Origin: Chryseobacterium edaphi | GTDB taxonomy: Bacteria; Bacteroidota; Bacteroidia; Flavobacteriales; Weeksellaceae | Length of the DNA: 64,000 bases | NCBI RefSeq assembly: GCF_025628985.1 | Contig: NZ_JAOTEM010000001.1 | Coordinates: 310,001 to 374,000, forward strand | Direction of reading: 5' to 3' | Shown: positions 24,689-32,803 of the stretch, piece after piece | Numbering within the stretch: position 1 is the first letter of the stretch | Layout: every line of letters starts with the position of its first letter | The notes under the pieces: generated by a model | The model's input: only the letters and a program-made list of their open reading frames with translations | Databases searched by the model: none | What the model was told of the DNA's origin: nothing | Program-made: the position numbers and the translations under genes

Positions 24689-25062
24689 ATGATGATCTAT
24701 AAAAATAACCCCGCACTTCATGCGCACGCTTCCGGTATTCCCGGTTCCAAAATCAGACTCAATATTGTACAACCTATTGCTCATCTCAAAAAACGGTAAA
24801 CCGTTCCGTTGGTTCGTTCAGGCAGTCTGAAGAGGGCTTCAACTCCTTCGAAAGGGCAGTAAAGCATTCCGTTGCGGTAATCAACCACTTCGTAGAGGCG
24901 TTCAACTGCTCCGTAAAGGCAGTCAACCGTTCCGAAGAGCCAATCAACCATTCCGAAGAGGCGATCAACCACTCCGAAGAAGCAATCAACCACTCCGAAG
25001 AGGCAATCAAGTACAATTTGTTATATTTCAATACTTTACAGCCGTATCGGGAAAATGAGTAA
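24689..25062 (+). pseudogene. Heptad-repeat ORF broken by a frame change (pseudogene or programmed -1 shift)
   Basis: Starting at ATG 24689, 36 codons (MMIYKNNPALHAHASGIPG onward) end at TAA 24797-24799. An overlapping frame, open from 24713 to TAA 25060-25062, has no start codon in its first part and encodes a 7-residue repeat such as INHSEEA four times, with older degenerate copies before it. A -1 shift at the A6 run 24788-24793 would join the frames into about 124 residues. The repeat spacing is 21 bases, and the phase is kept throughout, so the second frame has been under coding constraint. Family unknown. Base composition is richer in G+C than the upstream island. Confidence 0.6.
24840..25010 (+). 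repeat. 21-bp tandem repeats encoding INHSEEA heptads
   Basis: Copies of GCAATCAACCACTCCGAAGA, nearly identical at 24920-25010 and more diverged at 24840-24920. Each unit is 21 bases, seven codons, in the frame ending at 25062. Confidence 0.8.
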
Positions 25063-25124
25063 AGTAAACAGACAAGATACTTTAGACTTCAAATAAATTT
25101 TTAAACACAAAAAACAATTCTATT

Positions 25125-25817
25125 ATGAAAAAAGAACAGGTAACACGTGATTTTAAACTGGCAGATTCTGTACTGAAACAAAAGGCAGATGAATTGATCG
25201 CTTTGATCGACAGAGACATCACTGAATTTACAGACCGCGGCTATAACGCCGACAAAAAGACCGAACTGACCACAGCACGCACCACGGTAGACAATTTCCC
25301 AAGCGATGAACAGCTGGAATCCATCAAAATGGATCTCACCGAACAAAAAGATGCCGCCAGAAAAGCCCTCGAAAAATCGATGCGCAGTATTTTTAAGATG
25401 GCAGAAAATGTTTTCGGACTCTACAGTGCCAAATACAAAGAATTCGGCAATGCAGGAATCAGTCAGCTCAACGATGCCGAGGTGGTGCGCATTGCCAAAA
25501 TGATGAGCGTGACGGCAGAGAAATATCTTTCCCAACTTGCTGACGAAGGTCTTACCACAGAGAAAATCAATACTCTGATGACGCAGCGTGAAACTCTGGA
25601 TGTTGCCATCGACGCACAGGCAAAAGGAATTTCTGATCGTGACCTAGCCACAGAAAGTCGTGTTGAAGCCCTCAACAAACTCTACCAACTCCTCACCAAA
25701 TACGCCGGCACCGGCCAGGATATTTTCTACGAAACCAACGAAGCCAAATACAACGACTACATCATCTACGACACACCAAGCGGACTTCCGGAAGATACGC
25801 CGACAGATCCTGTATAA
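25125..25817 (+). CDS. Helical hypothetical protein, G+C-richer than neighbours
   Basis: 230 residues, with no signal peptide or membrane segment. It is nearly all helix by pattern, with heptad-like charged stretches (LKQKADELIALIDRDITEF, TEQKDAARKALEKSMRSIF) and a Pro/Asp/Thr tail (PSGLPEDTPTDPV). Codons use far more C and G in third position than the genes on either side. It follows the broken heptad-repeat ORF by 62 bases in the same direction. I do not recognise a family. Recent acquisition, or membership of a repeat-family pair, are both possible. Confidence 0.75.
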   Translation: MKKEQVTRDFKLADSVLKQKADELIALIDRDITEFTDRGYNADKKTELTTARTTVDNFPSDEQLESIKMDLTEQKDAARKALEKSMRSIFKMAENVFGLYSAKYKEFGNAGISQLNDAEVVRIAKMMSVTAEKYLSQLADEGLTTEKINTLMTQRETLDVAIDAQAKGISDRDLATESRVEALNKLYQLLTKYAGTGQDIFYETNEAKYNDYIIYDTPSGLPEDTPTDPV

Positions 25818-25840
25818 ATGATATTTGTAAATCCATTCAT

Positions 25841-25978
25841 TAATCAATAGGGTTGGGCTTTAGCCCGACTATAAAATATGTTGGTAAGAAAGGCTTTAGC
25901 CAAATGAGTATAAATTGGCTAAAGCCAATCGGATTTTTCTAATTTGATAAATGGGCTAAAGCCCATTCCTATTGATTA
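25841..25978. repeat. GGGCTTTAGCCC nested palindromic element
   Basis: Outer arms TAATCAATAGG (25841-25851) and CCTATTGATTA (25968-25978) enclose GGGCTTTAGCCC and GGGCTAAAGCCC; inside these lie GGCTTTAGCCAA and TTGGCTAAAGCC. The whole folds into nested hairpins. The left half recurs at 8036-8098. Confidence 0.8.
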
Positions 25979-26000
25979 GAATGTAGGAAGCCATCGTAAA

Positions 26001-26034
26001 AAAAAAAGCAACTGCCGTCATGACAGTTGCTTTT
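26001..26034. terminator. Hairpin terminator AGCAACTG/CAGTTGCT
   Basis: Eight-base arms at 26007-26014 and 26024-26031 with an A run before and T-rich DNA after. It can act for the 25125 gene on plus and alaS on minus. Confidence 0.75.
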
Positions 26035-26086
26035 GCTTTATATTTCAAATATCATCAATTAATAATAAGTTAACTTTAACGGTTTG

Positions 26087-26154
26087 TTTGTCATTCCGTA
26101 GGAATCTAAGCAGCTTTATTTTCTAGAATGTCGAGATTCCTACGGAATGACAAA
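26087..26154. mobile_element. 68-bp miniature inverted-repeat element, copy 1
   Basis: Perfect 21-base inverted repeats (26087-26107 and 26134-26154) beginning TTTGTCATTCCGTAGG, around a 26-base centre. A second element of exactly the same length lies at 54335-54402. No transposase is present, so any movement would need one elsewhere. Confidence 0.75.
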
Positions 26155-26208
26155 GCAACTGCTGATTTCTAACGTTATAATTAAAACAGGATATTCATTC
26201 TATATTAA

Positions 26209-28812
26209 TCAAAGATTCAAAGCCTTTTGATACGCATTTTCCAGACCATCAAGATTTTTTCCTCCTGCAGTTGCGAAGCCCGGATTTCCGCCGCCACCGC
26301 CCTGGATTTCTTTTGCTAAATCTTTCACAATCGTTCCAGCCTGATAGCTTGACGCCAAATCATCGGAAATTCCAACGGTAATCATTGGCTTCCCGTCGTA
26401 ATCTGACAATACAATCGTCACAGAAGTTGGGATTTCTTTCTTCAGTTGGAATACAATATCTTTTACCGAACCTGCATCAAGAGAAGTTTTCTTCACCAAA
26501 AGCTGTTTGTCGCCTTTGTGTTCGTAAGCTGTTTTCCAGTCGCCAATTTCGCCTTTTGCTTTTTCTTTTTTCAGAGATTCCACTTCAGATTTTAAAGCTG
26601 AATTTTCTTCGATTAATTTCTCAATCGATTTGACAAGGTCTTTGGATTTCAGCAATTGAGATAACTCAACCACCTGTTTTTCTAAACTCTTGAAATATTC
26701 TTCAGATTTGTCTCCGGAAATCGCTTCAATCCTTCTGATTCCTGCCGCAACAGAACTTTCAGAATTGATTTTAAAATGACCAATTTCGCTGGTATGTTTA
26801 ACGTGAGTTCCACCGCACAATTCTTTTGAAGTTCCAAACTGAATCATTCTCACGCTGTCACCATATTTTTCGCCAAACAATGCCATTGCACCTTTATCAA
26901 TCGCCTCCTGGATCGGAATATTTCTAAACTCCTGCAGTGCAATATTTTCTTTAATTTTTGCATTGACTTTTTCTTCAATCAAAGCCAATTCCTCCTCCGT
27001 CATTTTACTGAAATGTGAGAAGTCAAAACGCAGATAATCAGGACCGACGAATGAACCTTTCTGTTCAACATGAGTTCCCAAAACTTCTCTCAAAGCCTCG
27101 TGTAACAAGTGCGTTACAGAGTGGTTTGCCTGAGAGTTTTTTCTTTCGGTTGCATTAACTTTAGCATAAAATACAGCTCCTGCATCTTTCGGAAGTCCGT
27201 TGATTAACGAAATAATTAGTCCATTTTCCTTTTTAGTTTCTAGAACTTCAAAGCTTTCAACCGCATTTTCCAAAACTCCTTTATCACCGATTTGTCCACC
27301 ACCTTCAGGATAGAAAGGGGAGTTGCTTAGTACGACCTGATAAAATTCGCCATCCTTATTTTCTACTTTTCTGTATCTCGTAATGTACGTTTCTGCTTCG
27401 ATTTGATCGTAACCTACAAAATTTTCAGGCTTTTCTTCCAAGACAACCCAGTCGTAAACCTTCGAAGCTGAATCTTTTTTAGAACGTTCTTGTTGTTCTT
27501 TTCTTTTAGCTTTAAATCCAGGTATATCAATCGTCAAACCTTTTTCTTCTGCAATAATTCTGGTTAAATCATCAGGGAAACCGTACGTATCGTACAATTC
27601 AAAAACTTCCTGAGTCGGCAATACATTTTTGCCTTCAGCAATCGTCTGCTGAATTAATTTTTCAACTCTTAATAAACCTGTTTCAATAGTTTTTAAGAAA
27701 GATTCTTCCTCACTTTTAATGACCTCAGTCACTAATTTTCCTTGCTTTTCCAATTCAGGGAAGAATTCTCCCATTTGGTTTTGAAGAACAGCCACCAATT
27801 CAAAAAGGAAAGGTTCTTTTCTGTCTAAAAATCGATAAGCGTAAGAAATTCCTCTCCTTAAAATTCTTCTGATCACATAACCGGCTCCGCCGTTAGAAGG
27901 CAGCTGTCCGTCTGCAATCGCAAAAGAAACTGCTCTGATGTGATCTACGACAACACGGATCGCAATGTCTTTTTCATCGGTTAAAATTCCGGTATATTTT
28001 TTTCCTGAAAGTTCCTCCACCTTGGCAATTAGCGGTGTGAAAACATCAGTATCATAATTGGATTCTTTTTGCTGTAATGCCATACAAAGACGTTCGAAGC
28101 CCATTCCAGTATCAATGTGTCTTGCAGGAAGGTTTTCAAGAGAACCATCAGCTTTTCTGTTGAACTGCATGAAAACCAGGTTCCAGATTTCCACAACTTG
28201 TGGATGGTCGTTATTCACCAGTTCAAGACCGGAAATTTTAGCTTTCTCTTCAGGAGTTCTTAAGTCTACATGGATTTCAGAACAAGGTCCACAAGGTCCG
28301 CTTGCTCCCATTTCCCAAAAGTTATCTTTTTTGTTCCCGTTGATGATTCTGTCTTCAGCAACAAATTGTTTCCACAAATCATAAGCTTCTGTATCTCTTT
28401 CCAGATTTTCTTTTTCGTCACCTTCAAAAATAGTCACATAAAGATTTTCTTTGGGAATTCCGTACACTTCTGTCAGCAATTCCCAAGCCCAAGAAATGGC
28501 TTCTTTTTTAAAATAATCACCGAAAGACCAGTTGCCCAACATTTCAAACATCGTATGATGATAGGTATCACGACCCACATCGTCCAAATCGTTATGTTTT
28601 CCGGAAACTCTCAGACACTTTTGCGTATCGGCAATTCTCGGTGCGGTCGGAGTTTTATATCCTAAGAAAAAATCTTTGAACTGCGTCATTCCGGAATTGG
28701 AAAACATCAGCGTTGGATCATCTTTCAACACGATCGGTGCTGAAGGAACGATGAGGTGGTTTTTACTTTTAAAATAATCTAAAAACTGTTGGCGTATTTC
28801 CTGTGAAGTCAT
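26209..28812 (-). CDS. alaS: Alanyl-tRNA synthetase
   Basis: 867 residues, full length. Class II motifs are in the first 350 residues (FSNSGMTQFKDFFLG, TYHHTMFEMLGNWSFGDYF, GGAGYVIRRILRRG). The editing domain keeps its zinc ligands in NHSVTHLLHEAL and CGGTHVKHTSEIGHF. A coiled-coil (about 715-745) and the C-Ala domain with GGGGGNPGFATAGG follow. It charges tRNA-Ala and removes mischarged Ser or Gly. A single gene, with a -7 box upstream. Confidence 0.97.
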   Translation of the reverse strand: MTSQEIRQQFLDYFKSKNHLIVPSAPIVLKDDPTLMFSNSGMTQFKDFFLGYKTPTAPRIADTQKCLRVSGKHNDLDDVGRDTYHHTMFEMLGNWSFGDYFKKEAISWAWELLTEVYGIPKENLYVTIFEGDEKENLERDTEAYDLWKQFVAEDRIINGNKKDNFWEMGASGPCGPCSEIHVDLRTPEEKAKISGLELVNNDHPQVVEIWNLVFMQFNRKADGSLENLPARHIDTGMGFERLCMALQQKESNYDTDVFTPLIAKVEELSGKKYTGILTDEKDIAIRVVVDHIRAVSFAIADGQLPSNGGAGYVIRRILRRGISYAYRFLDRKEPFLFELVAVLQNQMGEFFPELEKQGKLVTEVIKSEEESFLKTIETGLLRVEKLIQQTIAEGKNVLPTQEVFELYDTYGFPDDLTRIIAEEKGLTIDIPGFKAKRKEQQERSKKDSASKVYDWVVLEEKPENFVGYDQIEAETYITRYRKVENKDGEFYQVVLSNSPFYPEGGGQIGDKGVLENAVESFEVLETKKENGLIISLINGLPKDAGAVFYAKVNATERKNSQANHSVTHLLHEALREVLGTHVEQKGSFVGPDYLRFDFSHFSKMTEEELALIEEKVNAKIKENIALQEFRNIPIQEAIDKGAMALFGEKYGDSVRMIQFGTSKELCGGTHVKHTSEIGHFKINSESSVAAGIRRIEAISGDKSEEYFKSLEKQVVELSQLLKSKDLVKSIEKLIEENSALKSEVESLKKEKAKGEIGDWKTAYEHKGDKQLLVKKTSLDAGSVKDIVFQLKKEIPTSVTIVLSDYDGKPMITVGISDDLASSYQAGTIVKDLAKEIQGGGGGNPGFATAGGKNLDGLENAYQKALNL

Positions 28813-28851
28813 TTTTTATAGCTTTTAATATCAAAAAAATTGATAAGGATG

Positions 28852-28859
28852 CAAATTTA
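28852..28859 (-). promoter_or_regulatory. -7 box (TAAATTTG) of alaS
   Basis: Exact TAnnTTTG on the minus strand, predicting a leader of about 35 bases. Confidence 0.5.
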
Positions 28860-28962
28860 ATATTTTTAAGTGATTGCGAAATAGAGTTGCTGTGAATTAA
28901 TGAAAATTATCGAGTGCTTTAGAAATTTTTATAATAACAGAAATTTTTTAAAACATTAAGAC

Positions 28963-28996
28963 AATTAATTAATTAATTAATTAATTAATTAATTAA
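28963..28996. repeat. (AATT)8.5 tetranucleotide tract
   Basis: 34 bases of perfect AATT repeats, self-complementary and prone to slippage. Confidence 0.95.
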
Positions 28997-29540
28997 GGAT
29001 CAATTAAAATTGATTGAAGATATGGCTTAAAAATATGAAGTGTTTATTTAACGCAAAGAAAGACTAAGATTTTTTACAAGAACATTTTTTTAAATTAGGA
29101 TAAACAAAGGCGTTTCACTTATTAAAGAAATACAAAGGTTTAAAATGTACAATGAGTTTATATAAAGCAAGATACACATCAAACCTTTATCTACTTTAGA
29201 AACATTAAATAATTATTCGTAAAAGATTTTACCATTAAGAATATTTAGTGTTTAAGGAATTTTAAGAATCAATTAAATTGATGTTAAGTAGAGTGCTTAA
29301 TTTCACCTTGGTGAATCTTAAAAAATATAAAGTATTTTATTCTTAAAAATTTAATGTCCTTAATGGTGTAAAAAAATGTTCTTAAACCATTTAAAACAAA
29401 CTTTTTTTTAAGATTTTTCGTATATATTATAAAAGAAATTATTAAACGAAATCAAATTTAATTTTAGCGTGAAATTTGCATCTAATAAAAGTGTTTTTAA
29501 AATTATATCAACAAAAATGACTAAGCATAACAAACAAAAA

Positions 29541-30200
29541 ATGAAAAACATATTCATATTACTCGGAATGTTTCTCGGAATCGCTGTATTTGCAGCAAGC
29601 TGTGGAGATTCAAAAAAAATGAAAACAGGAGAAATTAACAAAGAAAAAGAAAATGAGACCGTTATGGATGGAGCTAATGTAAAAGAAATTTATTTCGCAG
29701 GTGGATGTTTTTGGGGAACCGAACATCTTTTTCAACAAGTAAGAGGAGTTGTGAAAACCGAAGTAGGATATGCCAACGGTAAAACTAAAAATCCGACTTA
29801 CGAAGAAGTAGTAAGTCATACAACAGGTTTTACAGAAACCGTAAAAGTGAAATATGATGCCGATCAAGTGGATCTCAAATTGCTGATTGATCTTTATTTT
29901 AAATCAATCGATCCTACAACTTTGAACAGACAGGGAAATGATGTGGGAGACAACTATCGAAGCGGAATTTACTTTACTGACGTTAATACAGGAGCAATCG
30001 TAAAAGCTGAAGTTGAAAAATTAGCAAAAAATTATTCTAAACCGGTTGTTGTAGAAGTTGAGACATTAAAAAATTTCTACAGAGCTGAAGATTATCATCA
30101 GGATTATTTGGATAAAAATCCGGGTGGATATTGTCATATTGAACCGGGACTTTTTGAAGAAGCGAAAAAAGCAAATGCACTTCCAGAAGCAAAAAAATAA
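29541..30200 (+). CDS. msrA: Peptide-methionine (S)-S-oxide reductase, lipoprotein form
   Basis: 219 residues from MKNIFILLGMFLG. This start, rather than ATGs at 29469 or 29517, gives a clean lipoprotein signal with lipobox AASC. After a charged linker, the MsrA domain has the catalytic Cys in AGGCFWGTEHLF, then VGYANGKTKNPTYEEV, HTTGFTETVKVKYD, NRQGNDVGDNYRSGIYF and the closing HQDYLDKNPGGYCHIEP. It reduces methionine-S-oxide in envelope proteins. A hairpin just after the stop ends the gene. Confidence 0.95.
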   Translation: MKNIFILLGMFLGIAVFAASCGDSKKMKTGEINKEKENETVMDGANVKEIYFAGGCFWGTEHLFQQVRGVVKTEVGYANGKTKNPTYEEVVSHTTGFTETVKVKYDADQVDLKLLIDLYFKSIDPTTLNRQGNDVGDNYRSGIYFTDVNTGAIVKAEVEKLAKNYSKPVVVEVETLKNFYRAEDYHQDYLDKNPGGYCHIEPGLFEEAKKANALPEAKK

Positions 30201-30205
30201 AAATG

Positions 30206-30230
30206 AAAGTTGTCGAAAGGCAACTTTTTT
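30206..30230. terminator. Bidirectional hairpin after msrA
   Basis: AAAGTTG-TCGAAAGG-CAACTTTTTT. It lies 5 bases after msrA and touches the stop of the convergent gene at 30229. Confidence 0.75.
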
Positions 30231-30855
30231 AGTTTAAAAACCTTTCTTTGATGTTGAACATTGAAATATTGAGAAAAATTAAAAATCCAAAGATTAAATA
30301 AAAGGTTTCTTTGGGAAGTTGCATTATAAAAAATTGAGTATTATCGAAAAATGTGGGCTTATATTCATTATAGATCGTGTCATTACAAAGTAAACAATCA
30401 TATTCTATATCTTTTGCATTCGGATCTTGATAATTGACCGTAGCAAAAAGATGTCCGGTTTTATCTAAATCTAAACCATAAGTTTCTTGTTTAGCTATGT
30501 GAAAATCATTTAAAATTGATGCAAAATCACCATAAGAATTGTTGTTATCTAAAATAAATTCGATTCCGGTCTCTTTTTCATTTCTCTTTTGAAGTTCTTT
30601 GAGTTTTGAAACATGAAATTTAGAATTATTTTTTGCGGAATTTGGCTGAACGATTATTTTTTGATAATTCCAGTTTCTAAGAGATTCAAAAGAATAATTG
30701 TAATTTTTGTCGTTTAATTTAGCAGGAAGTCCCATATCCATAACATTTGGAATTGGTTCATTTAGTTTTCGATTTCCCAAATACCAAAACAAAACAGGAA
30801 TCAATAATGCACTTATCAAACCCGGAACATAGTATATTTTCTTTCCTGAAATCAT
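30229..30855 (-). CDS. Membrane-anchored protein of unknown function
   Basis: 208 residues. An N-terminal helix (about 8-26) and a C-terminal helix (about 182-198) flank a soluble domain of roughly 150 residues that would be outside the cytoplasm. It has a CLLC pair in DIEYDCLLCNDTIYN. No family is recognised. It lies 80 bases after the ABC permease gene, but a terminator separates them, so cotranscription is not certain. Confidence 0.7.
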   Translation of the reverse strand: MISGKKIYYVPGLISALLIPVLFWYLGNRKLNEPIPNVMDMGLPAKLNDKNYNYSFESLRNWNYQKIIVQPNSAKNNSKFHVSKLKELQKRNEKETGIEFILDNNNSYGDFASILNDFHIAKQETYGLDLDKTGHLFATVNYQDPNAKDIEYDCLLCNDTIYNEYKPTFFDNTQFFIMQLPKETFYLIFGFLIFLNISMFNIKERFLN

Positions 30856-30873
30856 AGGTTTAAATTTAAATAA

Positions 30874-30905
30874 AAAAAGTGACTCAATAATGAATCACTT
30901 TCGTT
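30874..30905 (-). terminator. Terminator of the ABC transporter operon
   Basis: AAAGTGA (30876-30882) and TCACTTT (30895-30901) form a stem; on the minus strand it is followed by a T run, 36 bases past the permease stop. Confidence 0.78.
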
Positions 30906-30936
30906 TTTGAATAATTTATATCTGATAACTAGGAAA

Positions 30937-31782
30937 TTACCAGTCTCTTCTCTTTAAAATCCAGTAAGAACCAATGATGAAGATGGCGCACCAAATCAAA
31001 CAAGCAATTAAGCTTTCTGTAGGATAAGTAAATTCGTATTTCAAACCCATCATCTTTGCCATGTTCAATCTCATCATAGGATTTGGAATCAGACTAGACA
31101 TACTTTCCAGAGGGAAAAGTCGGCTAAAGAAAAATTCGTTATGAAGAACCTCATTTCTCTGAGCTCCCTGCATTCCTGTTAATCTTGTATATGCTTCGAT
31201 TCCTCCAAGAATAGATTCGCCGACCCAGATGACAAAAAAAGCAAGAAATACAAATACAGATTTTCTTAAAAGAATTGATAGAAACATTAAGAAACAAAAG
31301 AAAGAAAATAATTTTACAAAATAATTTCCAATGAAAAACATTTCTTTAAAAACCATTTCAGAATCCTGAACTGTAGAATAGCTTTTCCCTAAAAATAAGG
31401 TAATTCCAAAGACAATTGCGGTTGAAATCACGGTAAAAATCGTAATGGTAATGAGTTTTGAACCAATAAATTCTTCTCTGCTCAGTCCGTCAATTGTATT
31501 TTGCTTAAACATTCTGTTGCTGAATTCCTGGGAGATCGAAAATACAATGATTAAGCCTAAGAAAATCTTAAGCAAAGCGACCGTCCATGTTGTAAAATTC
31601 CAGATTCCCGGGAAATCGTACATTCCTTGTTCTTTCAGGTTGATAGGATTTCCAAAAAGCTTAAGATCTGCTAAACCAATAAAAAGAAAAGCAATCAGAA
31701 TCGCAAAATATAAGATCGTGAAAACCTTGAATGGTCTGTAATTCAGGTTTTTATAATATTCGAGTTTTAATAATTTCAACAT
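30937..31782 (-). CDS. ABC-2 type transporter permease
   Basis: 281 residues with about six membrane helices: one near 24-38, one near 73-83, a pair within 112-175, one near 176-192 and one at the C-terminus (LIACLIWCAIFIIGSYWIL). It has the amphipathic FSNRMFKQNTIDGLSREEFIGSK block usual in ABC-2 permeases of the NatB/CcmB type. It starts 2 bases after the stop of the ATPase gene, so the two form one exporter. The substrate cannot be told. Confidence 0.9.
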   Translation of the reverse strand: MLKLLKLEYYKNLNYRPFKVFTILYFAILIAFLFIGLADLKLFGNPINLKEQGMYDFPGIWNFTTWTVALLKIFLGLIIVFSISQEFSNRMFKQNTIDGLSREEFIGSKLITITIFTVISTAIVFGITLFLGKSYSTVQDSEMVFKEMFFIGNYFVKLFSFFCFLMFLSILLRKSVFVFLAFFVIWVGESILGGIEAYTRLTGMQGAQRNEVLHNEFFFSRLFPLESMSSLIPNPMMRLNMAKMMGLKYEFTYPTESLIACLIWCAIFIIGSYWILKRRDW

Positions 31783-31784
31783 GA

Positions 31785-32687
31785 TTAATGAGTGTTTTTT
31801 ACAAGTTCTAGGAATTGATTTTCAAGCGATTGTTTTTTCTTAGCCAGATGAGACAAGAAAATTCCTTTTTCAGCTAATTTTTGATTTAAGCCAGATGCGG
31901 AAATCGAAGCATCGTCACGAACCTGCGCTTTAACGATTTCGCCATCAATTTTTACAGAAGTAAACCATTGAAGTTCTTCCAAAGCTTTTAAAAGTGAAGT
32001 GTTGTTATCAGCTTTGAGTTCAAAATAACCATCATTGCTGGTCATTCCGTCAACGGCACCCGAATAAATAGCGTTTCCGTCTTTCAAAACGATTACATGG
32101 CTACAGATTTTTTCAATTTCATCCAAAAGGTGACTTGCAATAATGATTGTGATGCCCTGTTTTGCAATTGTTCCTATGATTTCTCTGATCTGAATAATTC
32201 CTTCAGGATCTAAACCGTTCGTCGGTTCATCCAAAATCAAAACTTCCGGATTATTGAGCAGAGATGAAGCAATCGCCAAACGCTGTTTCATTCCTAAAGA
32301 AAAAGTTTTAAAAGCATCTTTTTTTCTTTCTAAAAGTCCGACTGTTTGCAAAACTTCATCAATTCTTGAGTACGGAGTTCCTTTGATCTCAGCAACAATT
32401 TTAAGATTGGTTTCTGCGCTTAAGTAAGGATAAAAATTGGGCTGTTCAATTATTGCACCGATTTTTTTCAGTGTTTCAGAATCGGTTCCTTTTTTTCCAA
32501 ACCAGAACCAATCGCCGCTTGTAGGATTGATCGTTGAAAGAAGCATTCCGAATGTAGTAGATTTTCCGCTTCCGTTGGGACCGAGAAGTCCGTAAACGTT
32601 GCCTCTTTCCACATCGAAGGAAATGTTGTTGACAACGACTCTTTTGAATCTTTTAGTCAGATTTTTGACCGATAACACTTTTTCCAT
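31785..32687 (-). CDS. ABC transporter ATP-binding protein
   Basis: 300 residues. Walker A GPNGSGKST at 36-44, a Q-loop in GAIIEQPNFYPYLSA, signature FSLGMKQRLAIA, Walker B VLILDEPTNGLDPEG and switch His in ASHLLDEIEKIC are all intact. The last 80 residues form the C-terminal regulatory-like domain common in ABC-2 ATPases. It is the partner of the permease that follows after 2 bases. Confidence 0.94.
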   Translation of the reverse strand: MEKVLSVKNLTKRFKRVVVNNISFDVERGNVYGLLGPNGSGKSTTFGMLLSTINPTSGDWFWFGKKGTDSETLKKIGAIIEQPNFYPYLSAETNLKIVAEIKGTPYSRIDEVLQTVGLLERKKDAFKTFSLGMKQRLAIASSLLNNPEVLILDEPTNGLDPEGIIQIREIIGTIAKQGITIIIASHLLDEIEKICSHVIVLKDGNAIYSGAVDGMTSNDGYFELKADNNTSLLKALEELQWFTSVKIDGEIVKAQVRDDASISASGLNQKLAEKGIFLSHLAKKKQSLENQFLELVKNTH

Positions 32688-32775
32688 GTACTTTGTTTAT
32701 ACTCTAAAAAGTCTCTCATTTTCGTGAAATGTTACAAGTTGCCAGAAAATAAAACAATTTTTAATATTTAAATAT

Positions 32776-32783
32776 TAAATTTG
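32776..32783 (+). promoter_or_regulatory. -7 box (TAAATTTG) of the AAA ATPase gene
   Basis: Exact match 20 bases before the ATG at 32804. Confidence 0.5.
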
Positions 32784-32803
32784 ATAGAACTAACAGATGA
32801 TTT

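Larger units (their letters stand above)
25818..26208. other. 391-base repeat-rich spacer before alaS
   Basis: It holds the GGGCTTTAGCCC composite palindrome (25841-25978), a hairpin terminator (26001-26034) and a 68-bp inverted-repeat element (26087-26154). No gene was found. Confidence 0.75.
28813..29468. other. 656-base A/T-rich spacer between alaS and msrA
   Basis: No ORF with a coding look. It has the alaS promoter, an AATT tandem tract, and ends of the TTTTAAACCATTAAG repeat family (AAAACATTAAG near 28950 facing CTTAATGGTGTAAAA near 29359). AAG/CTTAA words recur in between, so this is probably repeat-derived DNA in decay. Confidence 0.6.

Noticed and set aside
24840..25010. CRISPR-like array
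   Set aside because: The 21-base units are directly adjacent with no spacers, keep codon phase, and no cas gene is near.
24781..25031. Two minus-strand ORFs full of VDxLFGxV or SSEWLIA repeats
   Set aside because: They are reverse reads of the 21-bp coding repeat on plus. The plus frame gives regular INHSEEA heptads and a stop at 25060-25062, and the minus frames have no promoter or family.
28813..29468. tRNA or small RNA in the alaS-msrA spacer
   Set aside because: No cloverleaf arms or G/C-rich stems are present in this very A/T-rich stretch.
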